A DNA stretch of 64,000 nt from Pelagophyceae sp. CCMP2097 (taxonomy: Eukaryota; Sar; Pelagophyceae), in assembly GCA_026770575.1 (NCBI GenBank), contig MU657182.1, positions 359,442 to 423,441 of the forward strand. The letters are read 5' to 3'. Below the pieces are notes generated by a model. The model made no database searches. It was not told the origin of the DNA and worked only from the letters and a program-made list of their open reading frames with translations. The translations under genes and the position numbers were made by a program. Positions 21,499-32,500 of the stretch are shown piece by piece; the first letter of the stretch is position 1, and each line of letters begins with the position of its first letter.

Positions 21499-24400
21499 TC
21501 AGGCGGCCGCGGAAGGCGGCTCTGCGGCGGGTCCGTCCAAAACGGGCGCGTTCTCGAGGGCGAGGAGCTTCATCTTGGCCTCCCTTTCCGCGCGGCGCTT
21601 GTTCTGCAACGACTTTGGGACCATGGCGTTGCGCTTGATGGCGAGCTGGCGAATCTCCTGGTCTCGCTGCAAGAGGATCGTGCCCAAGTAAGCGTCCTCC
21701 GTGTGCTGCTCCTCCAGCTCGCGCTCGCCGGCGAGGAACTTTTGCGTGGCCTGCGCTTTGGACGCCGTCGAGAGCACGGCGCCGAGCTTGATGTCTAAAA
21801 GCTTGGCGTCCGCGGCGATGGGCTTCACGCCCGCTTCCCCGAGAGAGTCGCGCACCGCCGTCCAGGCCTCGCCGTCGACAAAGGCCTCGTAGTGTTCGAC
21901 CATGCAAAGCGTCGCGCGGTCTTCCGCAGGGATGCCCGCCGCGGCCGATTCGTGGCCCATGGCCGCCAAGACGGGCCCAATCTTCGCCCGCAAGTCGCAG
22001 GCCCCCACGGCCTGCCGGATCGCGCGGTCCGCTTTCGCGGAGGCCGACTGCTGCAGCGAGCCGCCGTGCGACTTGCGCGCGAACTTTGTGCCAAAGTCGC
22101 GCTGCGTCAAAGCGCGCCGCGTCTGCAAAGCGAGAGCCTTCAAGGCAAAGTCCTCCGAAGCGTCGTCGTCGGAGACGTCGTCGTCCGCTTTGACAGCGTG
22201 GTCGTCGTCGCGCGTCAAACGGCCGCGCGACTGCCTCCGCAAAGGCTGAGCCAAGTTGTCCAGAACGCCACGGTGGCGGTCCGCGCCGAGTCGGAGTTCC
22301 TCGTCCTCCCAGGCGTGCGCGAAGACTTGCGCCGCGGACCGCATGCTCCGGTCCGACCGCCACTCGCGGACGTAGGGAACGAGCTTGCCGTTGCGCGCCA
22401 GGTCGGCCACAAGACCGCAGACTTGGTGCCGCATCAGCACGGGCCCGACCTCCAAAAGGCTGAGCAGAGCGTCGATGCCGTGCGCCGGCGGCAGCCGGGC
22501 TTCGGAGCGGCGGTTGCCGACGACGCCGTTCCACAAACAGTCGAGGACGCCGACTATCAGAGGTGAAACCTTCTCCGACGGCGACGACGGCACGGCCTGC
22601 ACGTCACCCGCGTCCAGCGCCGGCTTGGCGCGCGGCGCCGGCTCGCGGCCCAGGCAGAACTTTTCCACCTCGCACACCAAAGCCGTGACGCCGCCTAAAC
22701 GTCGCAGCCGCGCCTGGTTCTCGGCGTGGTTCTCGCAGAGCTTGGAAAGGATTTGCACCGCGTCCGTGCGCAGCGCCGCCGCGGCAGAGACGTCGTTGAA
22801 GCGGCGGAGCATGATCCTAACAGCATCTAAAGCGCCGAGCTCCTCCTGCAGCCCGGGCAGCCCGACGACGGAGATGAGGAGCATAAGAGCGCCTTGGATC
22901 AGGTTGCCAGGCGGCGCCTCCGCCCTCGGCTTTGGCGGCGCGTTGGACAAGTCGCCAAGCGTGGCGTCGTCGGCGTCCGTGTCCGTCGACGGGTCGCAAG
23001 CGTCTAAGAAACGCAGAGCCACGATGTGCCCGCGCAGAGCCTGGAACGCTGCCGGGGCTCGAGGTGCGAGGTTCAAGAGCACGGCCATGGCCTGCTGCTG
23101 TAAAACGTGGACTTGCGTCAGAGGCAACCGCCGAAGCACCGAAGGCACGACGCGCGGCGTCCGTGGCGCCGGCGGCGGCGGCCGCGCCGGGCGCACCGCG
23201 GGCGGCTCTGGGAACGGCGCCAGCGAGGCTTCGTCCGTGTTTGCCGATGCGATTGTGCCCGGCGTCGGCGGACCGTCGTCGTCTTCCTGCGGTGGGCGGC
23301 GCGTGGGGGGCTCGACGGTTTCAGAGTCCTCGAGACCGACGTCCAAGTACATCAACAGCGCGCCCATAAAGTCAGCCTCGACTATGAACTCCAAGTTCGC
23401 CTGGTCGCGCCGGCCGAGGTCCGAGAGCAGCGTCCAGACGATGCGCTTCATCTCTAAATCTTCGTCCGAAGAAGTTGCAAAGTTGTGTCGGTCCGCTAGA
23501 GGGCCGCCGTCGAGCAAACCCGTCGCCGCCGCGTCGCTGCCGCACGCGCCAAAAGACGCCGGCGACGCAGACTCGTCGTAGGCCGCCTTGCCGTGCGCGT
23601 CTGGTGCCTGTTCCGATGCGACAGCGTACGCTAAAACGAGCTGGAGCAGCTCCATGGTGCGAAAGTGCGCGTGGGATTTCGAGTGCGAGGCGATGTGCGA
23701 GGCGACGATCAGAACCTCGTTGCGCAACTGCTTGTCCGCGGCGCGCCGACCCTTGCAGAAGAGTTGGGAGAGGAGCTGGCGCAGCACGGCGAGCGGGGCG
23801 TCTGCGGAAAGGTGCCACATTGCGTTATGATCTCGCCTGCGCGCCAGCAGCGCCCCGCGCGACGCCGCCGGCGCCACGGAAGACGTCGCCGTCACCTCGA
23901 GAGCCGAATGTTCCAACGCGTTCCAAATGACCTCCACAGTCACCGCAACCGCTTCCGATGTCAGCGGTTCGTGGAGGTAGCACCTCAACACATCGATGCA
24001 CGCGGCCATGCCGCCGCACCGGACGAGCGCCGCTGCCGCGGCGCCCCAGGCGGAGAGCTCGCGGAGGAGCTTGACGAGTGCGAGGACCATCTGCCCCTGC
24101 GCGTACTCGACCGTGCGCGGCGCCGTCGAAAACACCAGAGGCCCGCGCATCGAAGCCGTCCGCTTCGCCCCCCGGCCGGGCGGCGCCGGCGCCGGCTTTT
24201 GCACGGACGGCGGGCCGCGCTTCAGACTCCTCTCCGAGTGCGCCACGCCGCGCCTCGACGACGCCCGCGACGCGCCTTCCTCTTCGTCCGAAGAGTCGGC
24301 GTCGACGGCGGCCTTGACGGCGGCGCCGAGGCGGTCCGCCGTGCCGTCGTCGTCCTCAGCCACGAGCACCGCCAGCCGCGCGGCGAGCTCGGCGACCGCG

Positions 24401-25050
24401 CCGGCCACGACGTCGGCCTTGAGCAGCAGCGACCGCGTCAGCTCGCGGCTCGCGCCGGGGTTCGTCGCGTACGCCGAGACGGATTCGCCGTCGCCGGCGG
24501 CGACACTGCGCAGCGCGCGCGCGGCCTCTATGGCAATCCGCGGCGACTCGGAGCACAGCAGCTTGCGGAGCGTGCGCAGCATGCCCTCGGCGGCGGCCAG
24601 GCCCGGCGAAAGCAGCTCCTCGTTGGACTTTTCCCGGAGGCCGAGCTTACCACAGAGGCGGACCTGCGAAAGGCCGTCACGGTGCCTGCCCACACGGCGC
24701 AACAGACCAGCTCAGACGCGTCTTTTCCTTGTGGGGCACCCCGTGAAGGGAGGACGCACGATTTTGCAGAGCGTGGGCTCGCAGTCGGCGTTGGCGCCGG
24801 CGGCGATGCGGGCGTGGACGCAATCGACGAGGTCGGAAACGAGCGGCAGCTCGCGCAGCGTGAAACCCGTGGAGCAGGCCGCGACGATGCGTTTCAGCAG
24901 CGCGTGCTGCCGCGCCTCGAGGCCCGCCGTCTCGGCGTCGGTGAGGAAGGATAGGATGCGCGCAAAGTCGGGCCGCTCCGCCAGCCCACCGGCCCGCGGG
25001 CCAGAGCCGGCCTCCATCGCCGTCAGCGCCGTGCCCCCGCGCATCGCCAT
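21499..25050 (-). CDS. CFAP69: Cilia- and flagella-associated protein 69 homologue
   Basis: CFAP69 is an ARM-repeat axonemal protein associated with the central apparatus. Two exons, 25050-24760 and 24663-21499, join in phase 0 to about 1151 residues. The N-terminal exon (FARILSFLTDAETAGLEARQ, then STGFTLRELPLVSDLV) matches the animal N-terminus. After the intron LCGKLGLREK corresponds to the conserved KLCGLPFLKKK region. Later matches are EVIWNALEHSALE, KQLRNEVLIVASHIA, LEMKRIVWTLLSDL, ILSKLCENHAENQ and a C-terminal charged helix (TKFLAGERELEEQH-like region, then KRRAEREAKMK). Disordered insertions occur near residues 240-300 and 540-600. Function is inferred from homology; it implies a flagellated stage. 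Confidence 0.82.
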
Positions 25051-25388
25051 CGGCGGGCGAGTTCGCGCCGGGTGGCTGGCGAAGAGGCGCCGCCCCGACG
25101 AGCGCTGCGTGAGCGGTTTCCCAAACAGCGCTGTTCACACCGGCGCGTTCAAAGCCAACTTATCGAGCTTTCACCACTTCGAGTGATAGACGCCCCAGCC
25201 GTGCTGGCCCGTCGTTCACATTGTCAAAGGTAGTTTTATCGTGTGCAGGTGTCAGGGCGGCCGTCGAGTGCGCGGGGCATACGGCGTCGTCCTCTGTTTT
25301 TTTTTCGCGATGGGAGCCGTCTGCTTCCAGTGGGCCCGCCGTCGTGGGCCTTTCGGCGGGCCGGTTGCCCGCCGTATTTCGCCGGCGC
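25051..25388. other. Intergenic between CFAP69 start and KAS I stop
   Basis: 338 bp containing the CFAP69 promoter side and the KAS I 3' side. A T9 run lies near 25300. No gene is seen. Confidence 0.3.
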
Positions 25389-27276
25389 TTAGTTGCCGGA
25401 ATACTTGTCGAAGATGAGGCAGGCGTTGGTGCCGCCGAAGCCGAACGAATTGGACATGACGCGATTCACGTCCTGCTCCTTGCGCGCCCGCAGGATGGGC
25501 ATGCCCTCGGCCTCGTCGACGATGTTCACGATGTTCGCCGACTCGGCCAAAAAGCCGCGCTGCATCATGATCAGCGAGTAAATGGCCTCGTGCACTCCCG
25601 CGACACTCAAAGCGTGGCCACTCAAAGACTTCGTCGACCCGATGTTCGGGTAGTAGCCTTTGTCCGCAAAGGCGTTGCGGATGGCGCCGAGCTCCTTGAC
25701 GTCACCGACGGGGGTGGACGTGCCGTGGGTGTTGATGTAGTCTACCTCTTTTTTGCCCCCAAGAGCGTCGGCCATGGCCATGGCGTCGCGCATGGCCCGT
25801 TCGCCGCCCTCGCCCGACGGCGCGACCATGTCGTAGCCGTCGCTCGTGGCAGAGTAGCCCACGAGCTCGCCATAGATCTTGGCGCCGCGCGCCTTAGCGT
25901 GCTCGAGCTCTTCCAGGATGACGATGCCGCCGCCCGCGGCGATGACAAAGCCGTCGCGGTCCTTGTCAAAGGCGCGCGACGCCGTCGTCGGCGAGTCGTT
26001 GTACTTGCTCGACAGCGCGCCCATGCCGTCGAACATGACCGTGGAGCCCCAGTTCTCGAGCTCGCCGGCGCCGGCGAAGATGATGTCGTGTTTGTTTAGT
26101 TGAATCTGCTCCATGCCCACGCCAATGCAGTGCGCCCCGGTAGAGCACGCCGACGAGATGGAGTACGAAGAGCCGCGCAGCTTGAACGCCGTGGTTAGCA
26201 CGGCGGAGACGGTGGAGCCCATAGTCCGCGTCACGCGGTACGGGCCCACCTTCTTCAGCTTGCCCTCCGCAACCGCGTCCAGCGTCGCGCCGACGTCGGG
26301 GATCGAAGTGCCGCCCTGGCCCAAAATGCCGCCGGCGCGCGGGTTGTTCTCGTAGACTTCGGGAGCCATTCCAGAATCCTTGATTGCCTCGTACCTAGAG
26401 ACGTTTGTTCCGATCAGTTGGTCTCCCCGACGACTTTCCGCGTTCCGCCCGCCCCCGTGCGGTGCCTCACATAGAGATGTACGCGTATTTGGCGTTTTCG
26501 CCCATGAAGCGCGCGCTCTTGCGGTCGATGCACTCGACGTTTTCAAGGTCCATGTCGGGCCGGCCGCAGACCTATGGCCACAATGAGAGCCCCGCGGTCC
26601 GCACGGGCTATAGCAGCTCGAGGAGAAAAAGAGCCCGAGGCACCCCCTCGCGCGCCGCGCCGCGAGAGCGCATCGAGGCTCCCCCGCGGCGCCCCTCCTC
26701 CGCAGACTGCGTGCTCGCAGCGACGGACCTGCGACTTCATGCCAATCTCCGCGTACTTGGCGTTGTGCATGATGCCCGGCTTCGCGTTGTACCTGCGCGC
26801 GGCCGGGGTCGGCCCAAGGCGCGATTTTGTGCTCAAACGGTTCCCGTAAATAATGCCATTTCGTCGCCCTCTCGGCGGCGGCGAAAGCCGCGGCCCCGCA
26901 AACGCGGCGGCCGCGGGAGGCCCAGCTCCCGCCGCGCCGCAAAAATCAAAGCGGCCGTCTCTGGCCACCGGCGTGCGGCGCTTTGTGGCTTTGCAGAGCG
27001 AGGGCGCTTCAAGGGCAGCCCCCACCACCCATCCTATTCGCGCGACGCCGCAAATCACAGCGAGTCCGCGACGTCGTCGAGCGTGTTGCCGAGGCAGGAG
27101 CAGAGGCCCATGCCCGTGACGACGACGCGGCGGTAGGGCGGCGCCTCGGCCATGGTCATGCCCGTCGACGCCCCCGTGCGCACGCGTCTCCGCGCGGCGG
27201 CGCGGGGCGCGCGCTGCTGGCCGATTTGGAGCGCGAGCGCCGGAGAAGCGAGGAGGAGCACCAGGGCGTTCTGCAT
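25389..27276 (-). CDS. fabB: Beta-ketoacyl-ACP synthase I (FabB-type), plastid-targeted
   Basis: Condenses malonyl-ACP with acyl-ACP in type II fatty-acid elongation, here in the plastid. Four exons (27276-27059, 26792-26729, 26571-26471, 26394-25389) join in phase to about 462 residues. The N-terminus is a hydrophobic signal (ALVLLLASPALA) plus a basic transit-like stretch. The core begins RRVVVTGMGLCSCLGN. Active-site features are complete: Cys about 211 in SSACSTGAHC, His in NTHGTSTPVGD, Lys in STKSLSGHALSVAG and its His, and MSNSFGFGGTNA near the end. VHEAIYSLIMMQ and GVGMEQIQLNKHDIIFAG place it with FabB rather than FabF. The 266-bp first intron is the longest in this gene. It starts 71 bp from the divergent KAS III gene. 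Confidence 0.93.
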
Positions 27277-27347
27277 CGTCGTACCGGCGCGGGCGGTCGC
27301 CTTTTCCTCTCGATCCTTGGTTTGTTGAAGTCGGCGAAGGTGCCACC
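27277..27347. promoter_or_regulatory. Bidirectional promoter KAS I / KAS III
   Basis: Only 71 bp separate the start codons of two divergently transcribed plastid fatty-acid synthesis genes, so they must share promoter sequence and have very short 5' UTRs. A T-rich stretch (CCTTTTCCTCTCG, TTGGTTTGTTGAAG) occupies the centre. No TATA box is seen. Confidence 0.65.
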
Positions 27348-29192
27348 ATGTTTTGGGCGATTTGTACCGCCCTCGCGCTGAGCTGCGCCGCCGCGCTCGC
27401 GCCACCGCAGCACCAGCGGCGACTCGCCCGCGGGGGCGCACAGCCGTCGTCAGCGAGCCAGCGAAGTTTGGCGCTCCGGCAAGGCTCAGCGGCCGCGCAT
27501 GGGCCGACGCCCCGCGGCGCGTTTGGCGCGCGCGCCGGCGGCGCCGGCGGCTGCACGGCGCTCCGCAGCACGGCCGAGGCCGAGGCCGTGGCGGCGCCGA
27601 AGCTGCAGGGCAACCCGAAGCGCGGCTTGCTGCAAGCAACGCCCATCGGCGTCGGCTCGTACCCCAACTGCTGCGTCCCTCTTCTTCGTGTTGCGGCCCT
27701 GTTCAACTCACCGGGTTGCTCGTTTCAACGCGGCCGAGCCTCGAAAAATCTGAGCCTCGAAAACGGCGCGCCACGGCACTCTTGCGGCCTGGCGTTGACG
27801 GCGGGAACGTTCTTCCACTTCCTCGAGTAGGTGCACGCCTGACCAGCTGCTGACGAACGACCAGCTCGCCGAGTTCATCGAGACGTCTGACGAGTGGATC
27901 TCGCAGCGGACTGGAATCTCGAAGAGACGACTGCTTCCTCCCAATTCGTCGCTCCAGGCGCTGGTGAGCCCTCTCGCCGTTTTTTTGCCTCTGAAGATGG
28001 ATGATATCGACTGAGCATGGTGACGTTGCAATGCGAGACGAAGCGGTTCTTCGTAAAGAACGGGTCGACGTGGATGCGGGCCAGCCAGCGCGACGACGCC
28101 TCTCCCGCAGGCGACGACGGCGGCGCAGCGCGCCCTGACGAACTCGGGCATCGACGCCTCGGAGGTCCGTCTTGCCGTTGAAGTCGTTTGAAGTTGAATC
28201 GTCACCGGTGAAAGCGGTCGCCTTTTGCCGTGAGTGACGCTTGCATCTAGATCCAGCTGGTCATCGTGGCGACCTCGTCGCCGGACGACCTCTTCGGCGA
28301 CGCCTCGAGCGTGGCTGCCGCGATTGGCGCGTCGAACGCCGTGGCTTTTGACCTCACCGCCGCCTGCTCGGGCTTCCTCTTCGGCATGGTCACCGCCGCC
28401 CAATTCATGGAGTCGGGCTGCTACGACACGGCCCTCGTCGTCGGCGCCGACGCCCTCTCGCGCTGGGTCGACTGGGACGACCGGAACACGGCTATTCTCT
28501 TTGGCGACGGTGCGTTTCCGGGAAACGGTGCCAACCAGGAATTCCGACTTCGTTGCAACGGTCCGGACCAAGGCATCCGGTTACCGGCAACCTAGGTGCG
28601 GGCGCGGTGGTGCTGCGTTCGTCGTCTGGCGAAGGCGCTGGCGGCAAGGCGCTGGCGCCGGGTCTGCTTGGCTTCGAGCTTCGCTCTAATGGCCTCGACA
28701 ACAAGTACCTGCAGCTGCCGTACTGCGGCGTCGCGCGACCACTCGCGACGGCGCAGGGCCACGACGTGACGACGGGCGGGTACTCTGCCATTACGATGAA
28801 CGGGGCGGAGGTCTACAAGTTCGCCACGCGCGAGGTCCCGAAGATCCTGGAGCAGGCCATGGCCAACGCGGAGATCACCGTCGACCAAGTCGACTGGTTG
28901 CTGCTGCACCAAGCCAACATTCGCATCATGGAGACGGTGGCCAAGAGGCTCGGCATCCCGTGAGACCTATATCGTCGCAAAACGTCCGTCACTCCGCTCT
29001 AGGTTGGAGAAGATCATCACCAACCTCGCGGACCACGGCAACACGTCCGCGGGCAGCATCCCGCTGGCGCTAGACGCGGCCGTGCGCTCGGGCAAGGTCA
29101 AGAACGGCGACGTCGTCGCCTGCGCCGGTTTCGGCGCCGGCTTGAGCTGGGGCGCCGCCATCATCCGGTGGGGCGGCGACTCCACCGAGTAG
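27348..29192 (+). CDS. fabH: Beta-ketoacyl-ACP synthase III, plastid-targeted
   Basis: Initiates type II fatty-acid synthesis by condensing acetyl-CoA with malonyl-ACP. Six exons (27348-27674, 27847-27963, 28111-28164, 28251-28509, 28596-28959, 29003-29192) join in phase to about 436 residues. The leader is signal-like ([19 protein letters not shown]) followed by about 70 Ala/Arg/Gly-rich residues. Core motifs are [17 protein letters not shown], catalytic Cys about 205 in [26 protein letters not shown] (spliced across an intron), His in [13 protein letters not shown] and Asn in [11 protein letters not shown]. The first intron acceptor (27846) was chosen because it restores PNCCLLTND in place of the family's LPEQVRTN-like stretch. 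The last intron is 43 bp. Confidence 0.93.
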
Positions 29193-29533
29193 CTCGGCGG
29201 GGCGCACCAACGCCGTGGGCGCGACGCCCCGGCGACACGGTCGACGACCCCGGGGCGCGACTGTTTTGAAAACACTTTCCATGTAAACGACACTGATACG
29301 ACGACGGCTGCGCAACCTTCCCGGGGGCGCCTCCTCTGCGTTTCGACGACGCTGGACTGACCACACGCAACGACATTTCCCACACGAGCCGGAACATCGG
29401 AAGGACCCGGCCGCCCACGAAGGATGCAAAAGATTTGATGCGACCCCTGCAATTGCACAAGACCTCGCATTTCTGGTCGATCGTTCCTCCGCCCGCGCCC
29501 GCGCGAATGGCGCCGTGAATCTGCGCGTTTCCG
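29193..29533. other. Intergenic between KAS III and the PI3-kinase
   Basis: 341 bp with no gene recognised. It presumably holds the KAS III 3' UTR and the kinase promoter. Confidence 0.3.
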
Positions 29534-32500
29534 ATGCGCACGAACACGGCGGCTGATGCCGCGCCGAGCCCCCCGGGCCGTATGCAGTCCAGTTCGGCGG
29601 AGCCCGGCGGTGGGCAGAGCCCGCCGGCGCGCCTGAGCCATGCCTTCTCTCTCGCCCGCGCGGAGCTGAATTACCTCGAGGGCACACTCGACGAGGGCGA
29701 GCGACGGAGCGACAGCCTCGCGGATTTCTCCGACGGCTCGGGTTCGAGCCATCACGGCGTGCGCCAGCTCCCGCTCCCGCCGCCGCCGCCGAGCACAAGG
29801 AACGATCTCCTCTGCGGCTTCGACCTCGCGCCAAAGTGGGCGCGCCGCGGACACTTCTCCCCAGAGGCCCAGCGCGCCCGCGCCAGGTCCGTCGGCATAC
29901 GGGGCGAAGCTTTGCAGAGGGGCCGTCCCGGGCGCGCCTCGACTCAACGCCTTCTTGCCAGGCTCGGCGCGTGGTGCGACAGCGAGGCGGCGGCGAGCTG
30001 GCGCGACATCGCTGCAATCGAGCAGTCGCCTTTGCGGTGCGTGAGGGCCGCAGAGTGGCATCGTGGCTGGAGTCCCCGACATGCTTTGTTTGCTAGGCTC
30101 GAGTACCCGGAGCTCGTGGTGGACCGCGCGCGCGTGCCGCGGCGCTCGGTGGACGCCGAGGGTTTGCAAGTCACTGTTCGTTTGCCGCAGACGACGATTG
30201 AGCACGCTCGCCTGGCCTCTGTGCAACTCCGGTGTGGTTCGGAAGAGACGGTAGCCGGCCTCGTGGACATTTCACTTCGGCAGTCGGCCAAGCTGCACCG
30301 CACGGCGCTGGACGAGGTCGGGATCGAGGAGGGCCGGTATGTCTTCAAGGTCATGGGCGCGAACAATTTTATGCTCCACCAAAACTGGCGGCTTTTGGAC
30401 TACACCTCTGCCGCCGATTCCAAGCGGCGAAGAGTCCTACTCAGATTGGAGCTCGTCCGCCTCGCCGATTCGCAGATGAACGATCTGGCGCCTTTGCGGA
30501 GCACGACCAAGTCGGACGTGCGATTGGCGCAGCGTTGTCGGCGTGCTGCATGGGGCGACTTCCACCGGGTTTCCGAGTTTGACCGCGCCTCGGCGGCATC
30601 TGCCCAAGAGGCCACTTGGCAAGCGTGGCAGCACGACCGAGCGGCGGTGCACATGTCTGCCGCCGCGGGTCGGCGCTGGCGCTGCGTCGTGAAACGATTC
30701 GTCGGGTGCGCGGGGGCAGGTCACGACCTGGAAGAGCTCGAGGTGCGCTTCCTGGGCACTCGGAGGATGGCCCCTCAGCGAACCTGACTCAGGTCGAACT
30801 CCGCCTCTTTGACGCCGGCGGGACCGCCGAGACGCTCTTCCCGACGCACGGTCCGTTCAACGCATCCTTCAATTGCAGCGACGACTGCTTTCCTTCGACG
30901 CGGAACCGGGAGACCGTCCCCGGGACCACGTCTTTCTAGGCGGCGTGCGGACGCCTCGGGCGCCGTATTCGAACATCACAAAGTGGAACCCTGGACACGC
31001 CCTGGATCACCACTCCTGCACAGACGTCTCGCGAATCCCGGCGGCGGCGAGGATCGTCCTCACCGTCTACGGCGCGCGCGGCAAGGGCGACGGCAAGACC
31101 GAGGGCGCGCCTTGTGCGCTGGCGCACATCGCCTTACCCTTTGCGACGGACGACGGCTTTGTTCGAACAGGGACGTTTAATTTTCGGCTCTGGCCGTCGG
31201 AGACGGCCCAAAAGGCCGTCGCCGCGCGGACGAGCGCCGCCGCCGCTTTGGCCGGCGCCGCAAACGACGCGGCCAAGGTGCCCGCCGCCGCGGGGCCCAA
31301 CGGCTCTGGAAGGCATTTGCTGAAGAAAGGGGCCACGCCGGGATCCTGCATCGCCTCGGCAGACGTCGGGTGCGTTCCTGCTTGCTGCGATGGCCCTGTG
31401 ATGGCGGAGCCTTTGAGCGAGGGCGTCGGCTTGAAAGGGTCCGAGAGGCCGTTTTTTCGTGGCCAAGACGCCATTCCAGAGACGGCAAAGCGCCATTCCG
31501 TTCAATGCATACCCGCGCCTTGTTGCTAGGCGATGCCTCGTGGGCGAGCACGCCTGCGACAGCGGCGGCGTGCTCACCGTCCGCTTTGAAGTCGAAGGCT
31601 TGGATTCAGATTTGCTCGTCCAAGTTGACGACTGGCACCTCGGCCAAGCCTTTTATGAGCTCGAGCAGCCCTCCGACGACGAGTCCGACGACGAGGAGCC
31701 GCGCTTGACAGAGGCCGAGCAGCACATGACGTGCGCCCCCTGCTCCCTTTCGAAAAGAGGCCCTTTCGAAATGAGGCCGTAGGTTCGCTTCTTCCGAGGA
31801 GCTGGCGTCGGCGGTGCAGCGCGCGCGATCGCGGAGCGCTTCCTTGGCGCCGGCGACGACGCGCGTCGAGGCGCCGCCGTCGTACGACGACGCGGCGTGC
31901 GGAGATTTTTCGCCTGTGGGCGGCGGCTTTCGGTCCGCGTCCGTCGGCGACTTTTCAGTCGTGACGGGCGTCGACGTCGCCGGCGACTCGCCCGAGGCCG
32001 GCACCCGCTTGAGCGAAGAACCCTTGACGAGGGGTTCCTCGCTCGTCGACGTCGTCGCGGGCGACCGCCCCACGTCGAGGGGCTCGATACGGGGCTCTTC
32101 GCTCTACGGCGAGATCGTCGATATCGCCGTCGACGTCGAGCCACCAGTGGCGGCGGCCGCCGAAGCGCCGACGCCGCGGCTCTCGCGTCCAAACTCGCTT
32201 TTGAACGCTGGAAAATGGTTGCAGAAATCGTTTAGCGGGCAGTCGTTTAGCGGGCGGCGTTCCAGCAGCGCCAGCGACGCCGCGAGCAGCCCGCGCGGCG
32301 GCCGGCCGCCGCTGGCGAGGCCGACGTCGGTGCCCGTGCCGCGAGGGTGGCGCGCCTCGCTGCCGGACCTGCCGCGAAGGGCGCTTGCGACAGCTGAATC
32401 GGCTTCAAAGCTCTCGGGAGCGGCATTTTCTGCTGCCGGCGCGGCCACGGGCGCGGCAAAGGGCGCCGCCGGCGCGGCAAAGGGTTTCCTGGGGCGCTGG

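Noticed and set aside
25389..26942. KAS I as a single long frame starting near 26942
   Set aside because: The stretch upstream of 26394 reads through introns; conserved KAS residues are restored only by the four-exon model.
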